A stretch of DNA of 15,596 nt from an uncultured Collinsella sp. (GCA_900553215.1 USCJ01000012.1:1-15596); one strand, 5' to 3'. Counted from the stretch's first letter, positions 6,589 to 13,437 are shown. Notes: generated by a model not told the origin, from the letters alone. Made by a program: numbers and translations.

Positions 6589-7827
6589 CTATGCGGCGGG
6601 CAGCTCGATGGTGAATATCGTGTGTTCGGGCGTCGATTCACATGCAACGGTACCGCCGTGTGCCGCGATGATCTCCTTGGCAATAGCAAGGCCCAAACCG
6701 GCACCACCGCGATTGGTCGCACGCGCCGCATCCAGGCGATAGAACTTCTCAAAGATCACCTTGAGCTTAGCCGCAGGGATAGGATCGCCCTGATTGATAA
6801 AGCGCACGCGCACGCCGCCATCGTCTTGGCGCCTGGCCTCAATCGTGATAGTCGAGCCCTCATAGCTATAGGCGACGGCGTTTTTCATGATGTTGTTAAA
6901 CACGCGGGCCATCTTATCGCCATCCACGAGCACCGTCAGGTCCTCGCGAATATCAACCTGGGCTTCCTTATGCTGCTCGTTAAGGATGGGATAGAACTCG
7001 TCAGCCACCTGAGCCAGCAGCAACCCCAGATCAACATAGCCGCGCGTGAGCACGATATCGTGGAAGTCAAAGCGCGTGATATCGAAGAACTCTTCGATGA
7101 GCGCATCGAGCCGGTGCGCCTTGTCGAGCGCCACGCCCGTAAAGTGCGCACGTTGCTCAACCGGCAGCTCAGGAGCCTCTTGAAGCAGCGAAAGATAGCC
7201 CACCACACTGGCAAGCGGGGTGCGTAGGTCATGTGCCAAGTACGTGACCAGATCGTCCTTGCGATGAGACTCGTCACGCAAGGCCTGTTGCACCTTGCGC
7301 TCGCGATCGCGCACACGGTTGAGTGCGCCCTCGACCTCCAGGAAGTCGCCGTCGATGTTGTCCCAGGTGTCGGGGTGATCGATCAGGCGATCTTGAATAC
7401 GAGCGGCCAGCACACAATCGGCATGCTGCTCGCCTTGCTCATAGCCCTGGTAGTACAGGGCGCGGCCGCAAAAGAACAGCACGCACACGGCAAGCGCCAG
7501 CACAAAGCCAAGCATGTTGAATACAAAGCCGGCATCGAACAGCACCGGCCCTTCGATGCCGCCGAGTGCCATGGCGCCAATCGCCAACGTCATGGCCCAC
7601 GCGGCACCGCCAATCACCACGCAGCGGCGTACGATTTCAAATCGATCGATCAGCAAAAAGCCGACAAGCAGCACCGCTAAGATTCCGGCGATGTTGTCGA
7701 TGCCAATCAGCAGCAGGCTCAGCAAAAAGAGCAGCACCGTCGCAAGTGCACGGTTGTCGACGACTGCCCGTACGTATTCAAAGAGTCGATCGGGCACCTC
7801 GAATGCCTGCCTATCGTCTTTTGTCAT
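6589..7827 (-). CDS. VanS-like sensor histidine kinase with four membrane helices
   Basis: This sensor kinase has 412 residues from the chosen start. Four hydrophobic helices (about residues 28-42, 46-61, 70-88 and 103-121) have only short loops, so there is no sizeable extracytoplasmic sensor domain. A cytoplasmic linker helix leads to the HisKA motif DLVTYLAHDLRTPLASVVGY (His199), which is typical of VanS-type kinases. The HATPase domain has the N box FNNIMKNAVAYS (Asn316), FEKFYRLDAAR and G2 GGAGLGLAIAKEI. The G1 box is altered, reading INQGDPIP instead of DxGxG, a divergence also seen in VanS relatives. A TTG at 7858-7860 would overlap the regulator stop, but ATG at 7825-7827 has GGTGGGG upstream and is preferred. 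It pairs with the VanR-like gene 25 nt upstream. The stimulus is unknown; cell-wall stress is a guess from the adjacent carboxypeptidase gene. Confidence 0.85.
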   Translation of the reverse strand: MTKDDRQAFEVPDRLFEYVRAVVDNRALATVLLFLLSLLLIGIDNIAGILAVLLVGFLLIDRFEIVRRCVVIGGAAWAMTLAIGAMALGGIEGPVLFDAGFVFNMLGFVLALAVCVLFFCGRALYYQGYEQGEQHADCVLAARIQDRLIDHPDTWDNIDGDFLEVEGALNRVRDRERKVQQALRDESHRKDDLVTYLAHDLRTPLASVVGYLSLLQEAPELPVEQRAHFTGVALDKAHRLDALIEEFFDITRFDFHDIVLTRGYVDLGLLLAQVADEFYPILNEQHKEAQVDIREDLTVLVDGDKMARVFNNIMKNAVAYSYEGSTITIEARRQDDGGVRVRFINQGDPIPAAKLKVIFEKFYRLDAARATNRGGAGLGLAIAKEIIAAHGGTVACESTPEHTIFTIELPAA

Positions 7828-7852
7828 ATCCACTTCCCCACCATCAAAGGCG

Positions 7853-8548
7853 CTATTCAATTATGTAGCCGACGCCCCAGACGTTTTTGATAAAGCGCGG
7901 CTTTTGAGCGTCGTCGCCAATCTTTTCGCGCAGGTGGCGAATGTGCACCATCACCGTATTGTTGGAGCCGGGCATAAAATCCTCGTTCCACACCGCGCGG
8001 AACAGGTCCTCCACGGCTACCACGCTGCCGCGATGCTCGACCAGATACAGCAAGATGGAATACTCGATGGGCGTGAGGCGCACCGGTGCACCGTCCACCG
8101 TTACGGAACGAGCATCGCGGTTGATCTCCAGTCCGTCGAGCTGGATGGTCGGCGACTCGGCCGCCTGCGAGCGGCTACCGTAGCTGGTGTAGCGGCGAAG
8201 CTGAGCGTGCACGCGCGCGATGAGCTCCAGCGGACGGAACGGCTTAACCACGTAATCGTCCGCGCCAAGCGAAAGGCCCTCGATCTTGTCTTGCTGGGCA
8301 TCGCGCGCCGTCAGCATGATCACGGGATAGGTATGGCTGGAACGGATCGTACGCAGCAGCTCAAAGCCATCGATATCGGGCAGCATGACATCCAGCAGCG
8401 CCAGATCGAACTCCTGCCCCAAGATTGCCTTGGCAGCATCGGCCCCGCTATAGGCGACCTGTACGTCAAAGCCTTCTTTTGTAAGGTAGATACCAACCAA
8501 GTCGGCGATGGCCTTCTCGTCATCAACTACCAAAATGCGCTCGTTCAT
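7853..8548 (-). CDS. VanR-like OmpR-family response regulator
   Basis: This is a 231-residue transcriptional regulator. The receiver domain has DDE (9-11), phosphoacceptor Asp53 in LALLDVMLPD, MLTARD and GADDYVVKPFRPLEL (active-site Lys). The phrase KPFRPLELIARVHAQLRRY closely follows VanR-type regulators. The winged-helix domain (~130-231) includes VRLTPIEYSILLYL, VEDLFRAVWNE and the recognition helix NTVMVHIRHLREKI, ending KNVWGVGYIIE. The ATG is preceded by GAGGAG. It is the first gene of the pair with the VanS-like kinase and diverges from the carboxypeptidase locus across ~200 bp that contains an 11-bp-phased TTAAG repeat. No vanHAX-type resistance genes are present, so it is a VanR-like paralogue, not evidence of glycopeptide resistance. 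Confidence 0.88.
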   Translation of the reverse strand: MNERILVVDDEKAIADLVGIYLTKEGFDVQVAYSGADAAKAILGQEFDLALLDVMLPDIDGFELLRTIRSSHTYPVIMLTARDAQQDKIEGLSLGADDYVVKPFRPLELIARVHAQLRRYTSYGSRSQAAESPTIQLDGLEINRDARSVTVDGAPVRLTPIEYSILLYLVEHRGSVVAVEDLFRAVWNEDFMPGSNNTVMVHIRHLREKIGDDAQKPRFIKNVWGVGYIIE

Positions 8549-8613
8549 GCGTGCTCCTCTCGCGCTCCATTATGCCCGAGGCGACGCACGCCACACACAA
8601 CAAGCGTGGGTGA

Positions 8614-8629
8614 TTAAGTCGGCCTTAAG
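8614..8629. promoter_or_regulatory. Candidate response-regulator site: TTAAG direct repeat, 11-bp phase
   Basis: TTAAG at 8614-8618 and again at 8625-8629 (CTTAA read on the minus strand) are spaced by exactly one helical turn in the divergent region between the VanR-like gene and the carboxypeptidase locus. OmpR-family regulators commonly bind such phased direct repeats. It could serve either gene. Short motif, so chance is possible. Confidence 0.3.
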
Positions 8630-8700
8630 CACCCTTGTGCCCGTTCAGGCGCGGATGTGGGCCACGCACGCACGCGATGATCGCCGACGCCGGCAAACGA

Positions 8701-8706
8701 TATACT
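8701..8706 (+). promoter_or_regulatory. Possible -10 element of the carboxypeptidase locus
   Basis: TATACT is a good -10 match lying 40 nt before the proposed GTG start. The region 17 nt upstream (TGATCG) is a poor -35. If real, it rules out the longer reading from TTG at 8635. Confidence 0.35.
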
Positions 8707-8745
8707 CTAGTTCCAGAAGAGACCATCCCGTCGAAAGCGAAATCC

Positions 8746-10153
8746 GTGAAGTCCCTCACCTCTTTTGCAAAGCGCTCAGCCCAGCTTGCCGCCGGCTTTG
8801 TCTGCGCCATCGCCCTTGCCGCTGGCGTGCCCACCGTCGCCGGCGCCCAAGCGCTCACGACCGACAATGTTTGCGGCAAAACCGCCGATGCGCGCGGCAT
8901 CACGGCCGAAAACCTGCCCGATATCGATGCGACCAATGCCCTCGTCATGGGCAAAGACGGCACCGTCTACTATGCCCGCGGCGCCGATGAGCAGGTCAAG
9001 ATTGCCTCGATCACCAAGGTCATGACCGCAATCCTAACCGTCGAGAATTGCAAGATGGACGAGAAGGTCACGGTGAGCAACGCCGCAGCCACCGTGGGTA
9101 ATTCGACCGCCGGCTTGCTCGAAGGTGACGAGCTTACCGTGGAGCAGGCACTGCGCGGCCTGATGATTCACTCGGGCAAGTCTGTGGGCGGGCGACACGC
9201 TCACCCTTGAGGCGGCGCTCGCGGGGCTCATGATCCCCTCGGGCAACGACGCCGCCGTCGTGCTCGCCGAATATGTGGGCAAGAAGATCGACCCTAAGAC
9301 CAAAGACGCCGAGGCAACCTTTGTGAAGGCCATGAACGAGCGCGCCAAAAAGCTCGGCTGCACCGGCACGGTCTTTGAGAACCCACACGGTCTGGACTTT
9401 GATGAATGGGCCGGCGACATGCACTCAACCGCACATGACGTGGCGCTGATGATGCAGGTGGCCATGAAAAACGACACGATCCGCGAGGTCGTAGCGAGCG
9501 AGGATTCCTGGATCGAGGTCACGGGCGCCGACGGCACCGACCATTCGCATTCCATGGACACGCATAACTATTTGCTGGGCCAAGATGGCAACATCGGTGG
9601 CAAGACCGGCACCACCGACGACGCGGGCTACTGCTTTGCGGGTGCCTACAACCGCGATGGCGACGAGATCTACACCGTCGTTTTGAACTCCACCACCACC
9701 GACCAGCGCTTTACCGATACCGCAACCCTTGCCAATTGGTACTACGGTCACAAGGTGACGGTCGCAATCGCCAACACGCAGGAAAAGACTGCCAACGGCA
9801 ACCCGCTTATGGCGCGCATTGGCCAAACCGACTGGACGGATAAGACGATCGACGCCACACTCGCCGATCCTACGGCGCAAGCGACCGTGTTTTCCCTTGC
9901 CGGCGAGGTGACCGAAAAGGTTAGCTACGACGATCTTTCGGGCACGGTGCATGTGGGCGACAAGGTGGGCAGCGTCACGCTCAAGCAGGACGGCACCAAG
10001 ATCGCCGTCATGGACCTAGTTGCCGACGAGGAAGGCGCAGGGCCGAATCCCATTGAATGGCTACTCGTGAAGCTCGATCGCTTGGGCCGTCGCATCGACA
10101 ACCGCCCACTCACGGCAGAAAGCGAGACCGTCGCCAAGGCGCCCGAGGTGTAG
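8746..10153 (+). pseudogene. dacA: D-alanyl-D-alanine carboxypeptidase (PBP5/DacA type), frameshifted and chimeric
   Basis: This locus is a penicillin-binding low-molecular-mass carboxypeptidase that trims the last D-Ala of peptidoglycan stem peptides outside the membrane. The first frame (to TGA 9208-9210) has a signal peptide (KSLTSFAKRSAQ, then a hydrophobic run to VAGAQA) and the catalytic SITK (SxxK). The other frame continues as GDTLTLEAALAGLMIPSGND (SxN motif) and GKTGTTDDAG (KTG box). It ends with the PBP5 C-terminal beta domain and an amphipathic helix-like NPIEWLLVKLDRLGRRI. Around the break the segment EGDELTVEQALRGLMIHSGK is repeated in diverged form 67 bp later (40 of 60 bases, 13 of 20 residues identical), and 67 is not a multiple of three. 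The first copy has SGK instead of the SGN motif. As read, no complete enzyme can be made. A sequencing or assembly error cannot be excluded. GTG 8746 is the likely start; TTG 8635 and ATG 8677 are alternatives. Confidence 0.85.
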
Positions 10154-10180
10154 GGCGCAAGAATAATAAGTCCGCTGAAA

Positions 10181-10210
10181 GGAGGCGTCCGAAAGGATGC
10201 CTCCTTTTTT
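10181..10210 (+). terminator. Strong intrinsic terminator of the carboxypeptidase locus
   Basis: GGAGGCGTCC, a GAAA tetraloop and GGATGCCTCC form a 10-bp stem with one G.T pair, followed directly by six T. It lies 28 nt after the stop codon. Confidence 0.93.
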
Positions 10211-10212
10211 GA

Positions 10213-10301
10213 GGTTCGAATCCCCAGCTAACGTGGTTCAACTAAAAAAGGGTCCCTTTCGGAACCCTTCTTTAAAGTCTTACTGGCGGAGAGCTGGGGA
10301 T
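10213..10301. repeat. 89-bp repeat unit A (tRNA-Ser 3' end remnant plus terminator)
   Basis: This unit starts with GGTTCGAATCCCCAGC and ends with TGGCGGAGAGCTGGGGAT, exactly like unit B 190 bp downstream, and has the same 89-bp length without indels. The ends and the terminator core are conserved while the bases between have diverged. The right end is the antisense of the last 18 nt of tRNA-Ser including CCA, but no tRNA body follows, so it is a displaced copy. The left end is the same tRNA T-arm in inverted orientation. Confidence 0.75.
10244..10269 (-). terminator. Orphan minus-strand terminator in repeat unit A
   Basis: On the minus strand AAGGGTTCC, a GAAA loop and GGGACCCTT form a 9-bp stem followed by TTTTTT. 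One pair is G.T on the minus strand but C.A on the plus strand, so the hairpin is built to work on minus. No gene feeds it except the 18-nt tRNA-Ser 3' remnant. Confidence 0.7.
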
Positions 10302-10402
10302 GTCCGGGCATGCTGCGCATGCCCTCCGGCTTCAAAGCCTGGCGGCTTTTCGCCCACGGGCTACAAACGCTTTCGCGTTTGCTTAACGCCCGTGCCCCCT
10401 CG
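10302..10402. other. Hairpin-rich 101-bp insert between the two repeat units, function unknown
   Basis: Four successive inverted repeats fill this insert. They are GGGCATGC/GCATGCCC (10306-10324), GGCTT/AAGCC (10328-10339), GGCG/CGCC (10341-10354) and CACGGGC/GCCCGTG (10355-10394), the last enclosing CAAACGC-TTTC-GCGTTTG (10364-10381). It is bounded by the inverted tRNA-Ser 3' motifs of the two units. It could be a small structured RNA, a folded recombination site or a decayed tRNA-like gene. Open frames crossing it look spurious because they read through tRNA antisense. Confidence 0.4.
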
Positions 10403-10413
10403 GGTTCGAATCC
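10381..10413. repeat. GCTTWACGCCCGYGCC ... GGTTCGAATCC motif, copy 1
   Basis: GCTTAACGCCCGTGCC is followed 8 nt later by GGTTCGAATCC on the plus strand. Copy 2 lies at 13195-13229. Both sit just beyond the terminator of a minus-strand tRNA gene and point toward it. Confidence 0.5.
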
Positions 10414-10491
10414 CCAGCCTCCTTTCTCCGCACAAAGAAGGGCCCCAAATGGGACCCTTCTTTCAAGTCATACTGGCGGAGAGCTGGGGAT
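10403..10491. repeat. 89-bp repeat unit B (overlaps the 3' end of tRNA-Ser)
   Basis: This is the second copy of the 89-bp unit, exactly 190 bp after unit A. It begins with the inverted T-arm motif GGTTCGAATCCCCAGC, contains the tRNA-Ser terminator and ends inside the real tRNA-Ser gene. This copy is probably the source and unit A the duplicate, since only this one continues into a whole tRNA. Confidence 0.75.
10434..10463 (-). terminator. Terminator of tRNA-Ser
   Basis: On the minus strand AAAGAAGGGTCCC, an ATTT loop and GGGGCCCTTCTTT form a 13-bp stem with one T.G pair. The descending arm ends in a T-rich run. It starts 11 nt after the encoded CCA. Confidence 0.75.
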
Positions 10492-10564
10492 TCGAACCCC
10501 AGATGCCCTTTTGGGGCATACTCGCTTAGCAGGCGAGCACCTTCGGCCTCTCGGTCAGCTCTCC
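10474..10564 (-). tRNA. tRNA-Ser (GCU anticodon)
   Basis: This is a class II tRNA of 88 nt plus encoded CCA. The acceptor stem is GGAGAGC/GCTCTCC with G discriminator. The anticodon arm CTCGC-CTGCTAA-GCGAG gives GCT, which decodes AGC and AGU. The long variable arm is TATGCCCCAAAAGGGCAT and the T arm is CTGGGGTTCGAATCCCCAG. All stems close. A promoter and a terminator flank it, so it is likely a single-gene transcript. serS, whose product would charge it, lies 3.5 kb away, which is probably coincidental. Confidence 0.97.
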
Positions 10565-10578
10565 GTAACAGCCGTTCT

Positions 10579-10607
10579 ATAGTAACCAAACAGCCAAGGA
10601 TGAGCAA
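10579..10607 (-). promoter_or_regulatory. tRNA-Ser promoter
   Basis: On the minus strand TTGCTC (10602-10607), a 17-nt spacer and TACTAT (10579-10584) lie 15 nt before the tRNA 5' end. The hexamers and spacing fit a sigma-70-type promoter. Confidence 0.6.
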
Positions 10608-10656
10608 GAGGAAATTTTCTAATTGCCTAGCAGCCTTTCCTTCTTGAAAGCTTCGC

Positions 10657-13098
10657 CTACCCCAGCGAGCGGTTGAGGGAGCCGAGCTCGTCGTTGCCCA
10701 TGGTGCGCCACATTTGGAAGATGCAACCGCGCGCCAGGAAAAAGAAACCGTTGTCGACCAGTTGCACAGCGGCATCTGCCAACTGATTCGTCACGGCGGA
10801 CACTGGCGGCAGCTCTAGTCCAGCCTTGTGGATGGTCTCGACCGCTTCCTCGAACGTCGGAGGCTCGCTGACGCCCATCTCGTTCATAAGGCCCTGCATT
10901 TCTTCCAGCGCGCTGCTGCCCGACTCCTCGTCGCGCGGCACCAGACGGTAACAAGCCAGCGCCAGGTCGAGCTGATCGCAATTCCAATAGGCAAACGCCA
11001 AGCGATAGAACAGGTAGCCGATTGCAGAACGATCGCTGGCAATACGTAGGCCGTGGCGCGCCACCTCGATAATCTCGTCAAAGCGCTCCAGACGCGCAAG
11101 CACGTTGATGAGCGCAAAGTGCGACTGCATGGACGAGCGCGCCAGATCGTAAAGATGGCGCACCTCGGGCAGTGCTCGTTCAAAGTCCTCTTGCTCGGCG
11201 TAAAAGCTGCAGATCTCGTGCTGGGCAAAGTACAGCGCATCGGGCGCACGAAGGATTCGCACAGAGCGGTCTTCTTCCAACACCGGTAGCACCATGCGCA
11301 CCAGCTGGTTATCGCAAAACTGCGTTTGAACCGGACCTGTCGCCAAAAGCTCGGCGACGGCGCACTTAGCCTCCAACTCCTCAACAAGACGGGAAAAGCC
11401 TTCAAAAGCACCTGTACGGTCGACTTTTGCCTGCTCGCGCAATTCAACAACACGGGCCACGTATGGGTCGTCGTCCTCTTCCATGACCTCCAGCTCGTCA
11501 GCCGTATCGGCAAGCAGCAGATCGCGCAGCGCCGGCGGCAGCATGCGATGGTCATCACGCGGACGAGCATGAACCTCCGCAGGTTCAATCGTCTCCGGAG
11601 CGGTTGACTCATATGCCTCAAGCACACGCTTGCACGGCATATCGTCCATGTCCATGCTCTCAAGATCCTTGGCGACAGGCACGCAATCGGCCAGATAGGC
11701 CGCGCGCCCAAAGAAATACGTTGCGACAACGCACTCGCCCTGCTCACTGTCGGGAGCAGCAATCTGCACATAGCAGCGCGTGATGCAGGTGCCCGCGGCA
11801 AAACACGCTGCCGCAAGCGTGAGCGCCACGCGCGCATCGTGCTCCGCGGCCCAGATCGCGCGCGTGTCCTCGTCCAACTCGCGCCAGGCGTCATCTTGAG
11901 CTTCGTATTCACGTTGTGGCATAGCATCAACGACAGACTGCCCAAACCGAACGAGCATGATCCCCTCGGCAACGTTTGCCCGATAGGTATAGTCGAGCCG
12001 CGTGACCACGTTAAGTGCCTCGACAATACGCGCGAAGCGGGTACGCACATCCCACTCACCGCCCGGCTGGCAAGCCACCGTACCCGGTTTGCCCCACGGG
12101 TTATCGCTCGAGGCCGTATCGAGCAGTCGGGGAACATCGTTGGTCGTCTTGGCGATATGCCACGCATCAAAGAGCGCGCAGCCCTCAAGGCTCGGCGAGG
12201 ATGCCGCAGGGACCAATCCGGCCCCGATGTGCTCAAGGATGGCGGAGAGACGGTTAAGACGGCACTCGATGGCAAGCAGCATGTCAATCTCGTCCTGGTC
12301 CAGCAGGCTGCGATCAAAATTGAGATAGAAAAGCTTTGAGCGATCGATGCGAGCCGGGCTCATCTCGGACTTAGCGGCGATGGTGCGCAAGCGGGGCAAG
12401 TCAATTTCACTCATAAGGGCGGCGGCATAGCGCTCGATACCGCTCGGATTCTCGGCATGGTCAACGCGGTAAAGCAGCGTCTCGATAGCATCAGGGAGCG
12501 GTGCCGTGTTAAAGCCCAAAAACACCTCGACCGGCTCGGGCAACTTTACGAGCTTGATCTTGTCGATAACATTTTGCATACCCTCGTCGAGTCCGCCGGC
12601 GTCCGCCGTGCTCGCAATGGCATTTTCGGAGTCAGCGAATATCACATAGCGCAGGAACATCGATGCCATGAACTCGCCGTAAGGAAGGGAGCGGGTCGAA
12701 TTCCATGTCTCGTGGTCGGACTGCTCGCGCATGGGGCCTTCGGGAGAGCCGACGGTTCGCGCGCACGCGCGCATTGTGCCGTTGGCTCCCCGAACCACAA
12801 TCTCACCAATACCGGAGTCCGACTCGTCAAGGACCAGTTCCATGTCGGGATCGTTGGGCAGCGGAGTCTCGCTAACGGGGCGGTCCACCTTGTACACCTC
12901 GCCCGAAACGCTTACGTAGCCCAAAAGCGACACATGACTTTTGCCAACGAATTCGACGACATAGCAAGATTCATGCTGATCCTCGCCAAAGAGTTTCCAG
13001 ACCACGCCATATGAGCGTCCCGCAGGCTGCTCGGGCATCGCCGGAAAGCGCTTTTTGGGATCGAGAAACCTGAGCTTGTATGTCGGACGCTCTGCCAC
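10657..13098 (-). CDS. Large protein of unknown function with TPR-like C-terminal region (813 aa)
   Basis: I do not recognise the family. The 813-residue product has no signal peptide or membrane helix and is acidic, so it is probably cytosolic. Residues ~1-130 are beta-rich (YKLRFLDPKKRF; GRSYGVVWKLFG; CYVVEFVGKSHVSLLGYVSVSGEVYKV) and resemble no domain I can name. The middle is mixed, with conserved-looking helices. From ~600 to ~740 there are paired amphipathic helices with TPR character, such as EICSFYAEQEDFERALPEVRHLYDLA, FALINVLARLERFDEIIEVARHGL and YRLAFAYWNCDQLDLALACYRLVP. These suggest a protein-protein scaffold. The start is GTG at 13096-13098 after AGGGTGA. It is monocistronic, lying between two tRNA genes. 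A 19-bp inverted repeat lies 38 nt upstream. Coding potential is strong because no other frame stays open over 2.4 kb. Confidence 0.85.
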   Translation of the reverse strand: MAERPTYKLRFLDPKKRFPAMPEQPAGRSYGVVWKLFGEDQHESCYVVEFVGKSHVSLLGYVSVSGEVYKVDRPVSETPLPNDPDMELVLDESDSGIGEIVVRGANGTMRACARTVGSPEGPMREQSDHETWNSTRSLPYGEFMASMFLRYVIFADSENAIASTADAGGLDEGMQNVIDKIKLVKLPEPVEVFLGFNTAPLPDAIETLLYRVDHAENPSGIERYAAALMSEIDLPRLRTIAAKSEMSPARIDRSKLFYLNFDRSLLDQDEIDMLLAIECRLNRLSAILEHIGAGLVPAASSPSLEGCALFDAWHIAKTTNDVPRLLDTASSDNPWGKPGTVACQPGGEWDVRTRFARIVEALNVVTRLDYTYRANVAEGIMLVRFGQSVVDAMPQREYEAQDDAWRELDEDTRAIWAAEHDARVALTLAAACFAAGTCITRCYVQIAAPDSEQGECVVATYFFGRAAYLADCVPVAKDLESMDMDDMPCKRVLEAYESTAPETIEPAEVHARPRDDHRMLPPALRDLLLADTADELEVMEEDDDPYVARVVELREQAKVDRTGAFEGFSRLVEELEAKCAVAELLATGPVQTQFCDNQLVRMVLPVLEEDRSVRILRAPDALYFAQHEICSFYAEQEDFERALPEVRHLYDLARSSMQSHFALINVLARLERFDEIIEVARHGLRIASDRSAIGYLFYRLAFAYWNCDQLDLALACYRLVPRDEESGSSALEEMQGLMNEMGVSEPPTFEEAVETIHKAGLELPPVSAVTNQLADAAVQLVDNGFFFLARGCIFQMWRTMGNDELGSLNRSLG

Positions 13099-13135
13099 GA
13101 AGTATCACCCTGATCGGTCGCTTGAAGAAGGAGTG

Positions 13136-13154
13136 GTCGCGAATAAGTCGCGAC
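13136..13154. promoter_or_regulatory. 19-bp inverted repeat upstream of the 813-aa gene (possible operator)
   Basis: GTCGCGA, a 5-bp spacer ATAAG and TCGCGAC are perfect inverted arms, 38-56 nt before the GTG start. The size and symmetry fit a dimeric repressor site or a small leader hairpin. The regulator is unknown. Confidence 0.4.
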
Positions 13155-13194
13155 ATCTACTCGGAATCTTACACGAGTCGACAGGAAATCGTCC

Positions 13195-13229
13195 GCTTTA
13201 CGCCCGCGCCTCGACCGAGGTTCGAATCC
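13195..13229. repeat. GCTTWACGCCCGYGCC ... GGTTCGAATCC motif, copy 2
   Basis: GCTTTACGCCCGCGCC matches copy 1 (10381-10396) at 14 of 16 positions, and GGTTCGAATCC follows 8-10 nt later in both. It lies just past the tRNA-Arg terminator in inverted orientation to that tRNA. Confidence 0.5.
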
Positions 13230-13244
13230 ATGCGGTGTTTACGT

Positions 13245-13274
13245 AAAAGAAAAGCCCCCGTTGCCGGGAGCTTT
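13245..13274 (-). terminator. Terminator of tRNA-Arg
   Basis: On the minus strand AAAGCTCCCG, a GCAA loop and CGGGGGCTTT form a 10-bp stem with one T.G pair, followed by TCTTTT. It starts 9 nt after the encoded CCA. Confidence 0.85.
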
Positions 13275-13283
13275 AATCTCAAA

Positions 13284-13360
13284 TGGTGCGGCGTATAGGA
13301 TTCGAACCTATGACGTTCTGATTCGTAGTCAGACCCTCTATCCAGCTGAGGTAACGCCGC
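13284..13360 (-). tRNA. tRNA-Arg (ACG anticodon)
   Basis: The gene has 74 nt plus encoded CCA. The acceptor is GCGGCGT/ACGCCGC with A discriminator, and the D arm is CCTC-AGCTGGATA-GAGG. The anticodon arm TCTGA-CTACGAA-TCAGA gives ACG and the T arm is ATAGG-TTCGAAT-CCTAT. A34 would be deaminated to inosine by TadA so that it reads CGU, CGC and CGA. All stems pair. Confidence 0.97.
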
Positions 13361-13371
13361 AGCGCAAGACA

Positions 13372-13401
13372 TATAAAACCACTCTAGCTTATTGGAGTCA
13401 A
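13372..13401 (-). promoter_or_regulatory. Possible tRNA-Arg promoter
   Basis: On the minus strand TTGACT (13396-13401) is a strong -35. An AT-rich TTTTATATG follows, giving TTTATA at 18-nt or TATATG at 20-nt spacing. The -10 is imperfect, but the position 10-15 nt before the tRNA fits. Confidence 0.45.
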
Positions 13402-13437
13402 GCACAATTTCAAACTTTTTTGTGGAACGCAGTCTTG

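Noticed and set aside
5670..6614. Long plus-strand frame opposite pstB
   Set aside because: It is antisense to an unmistakable PstB and has no ribosome site or motif.
9230..10153. Second half of the dac locus as an independent gene starting at ATG 9230
   Set aside because: The ATG lies inside the conserved core (GLMIPSGND), has no ribosome site and would lack the catalytic SxxK and signal peptide.
7853..10153. Glycopeptide-resistance (van) cluster
   Set aside because: Only VanRS-like regulators and a PBP5-type carboxypeptidase are present; there is no vanH, ligase or vanX.
10284..10430. Selenocysteine tRNA (loop CTTCAAA with TCA anticodon, T-arm-like GGGTTCGAATCCC)
   Set aside because: The anticodon stem does not close (8-nt loop plus mismatch), the D-arm region is an 8-bp hairpin with 3-nt loop, and the 3' strand does not pair with a matching 8-bp acceptor. 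At best it is a decayed tRNA-like sequence.
10197..10582. Plus-strand frames through the tRNA-Ser region
   Set aside because: They translate repeats and tRNA antisense (SWGFEPQ-like strings), a familiar false call.
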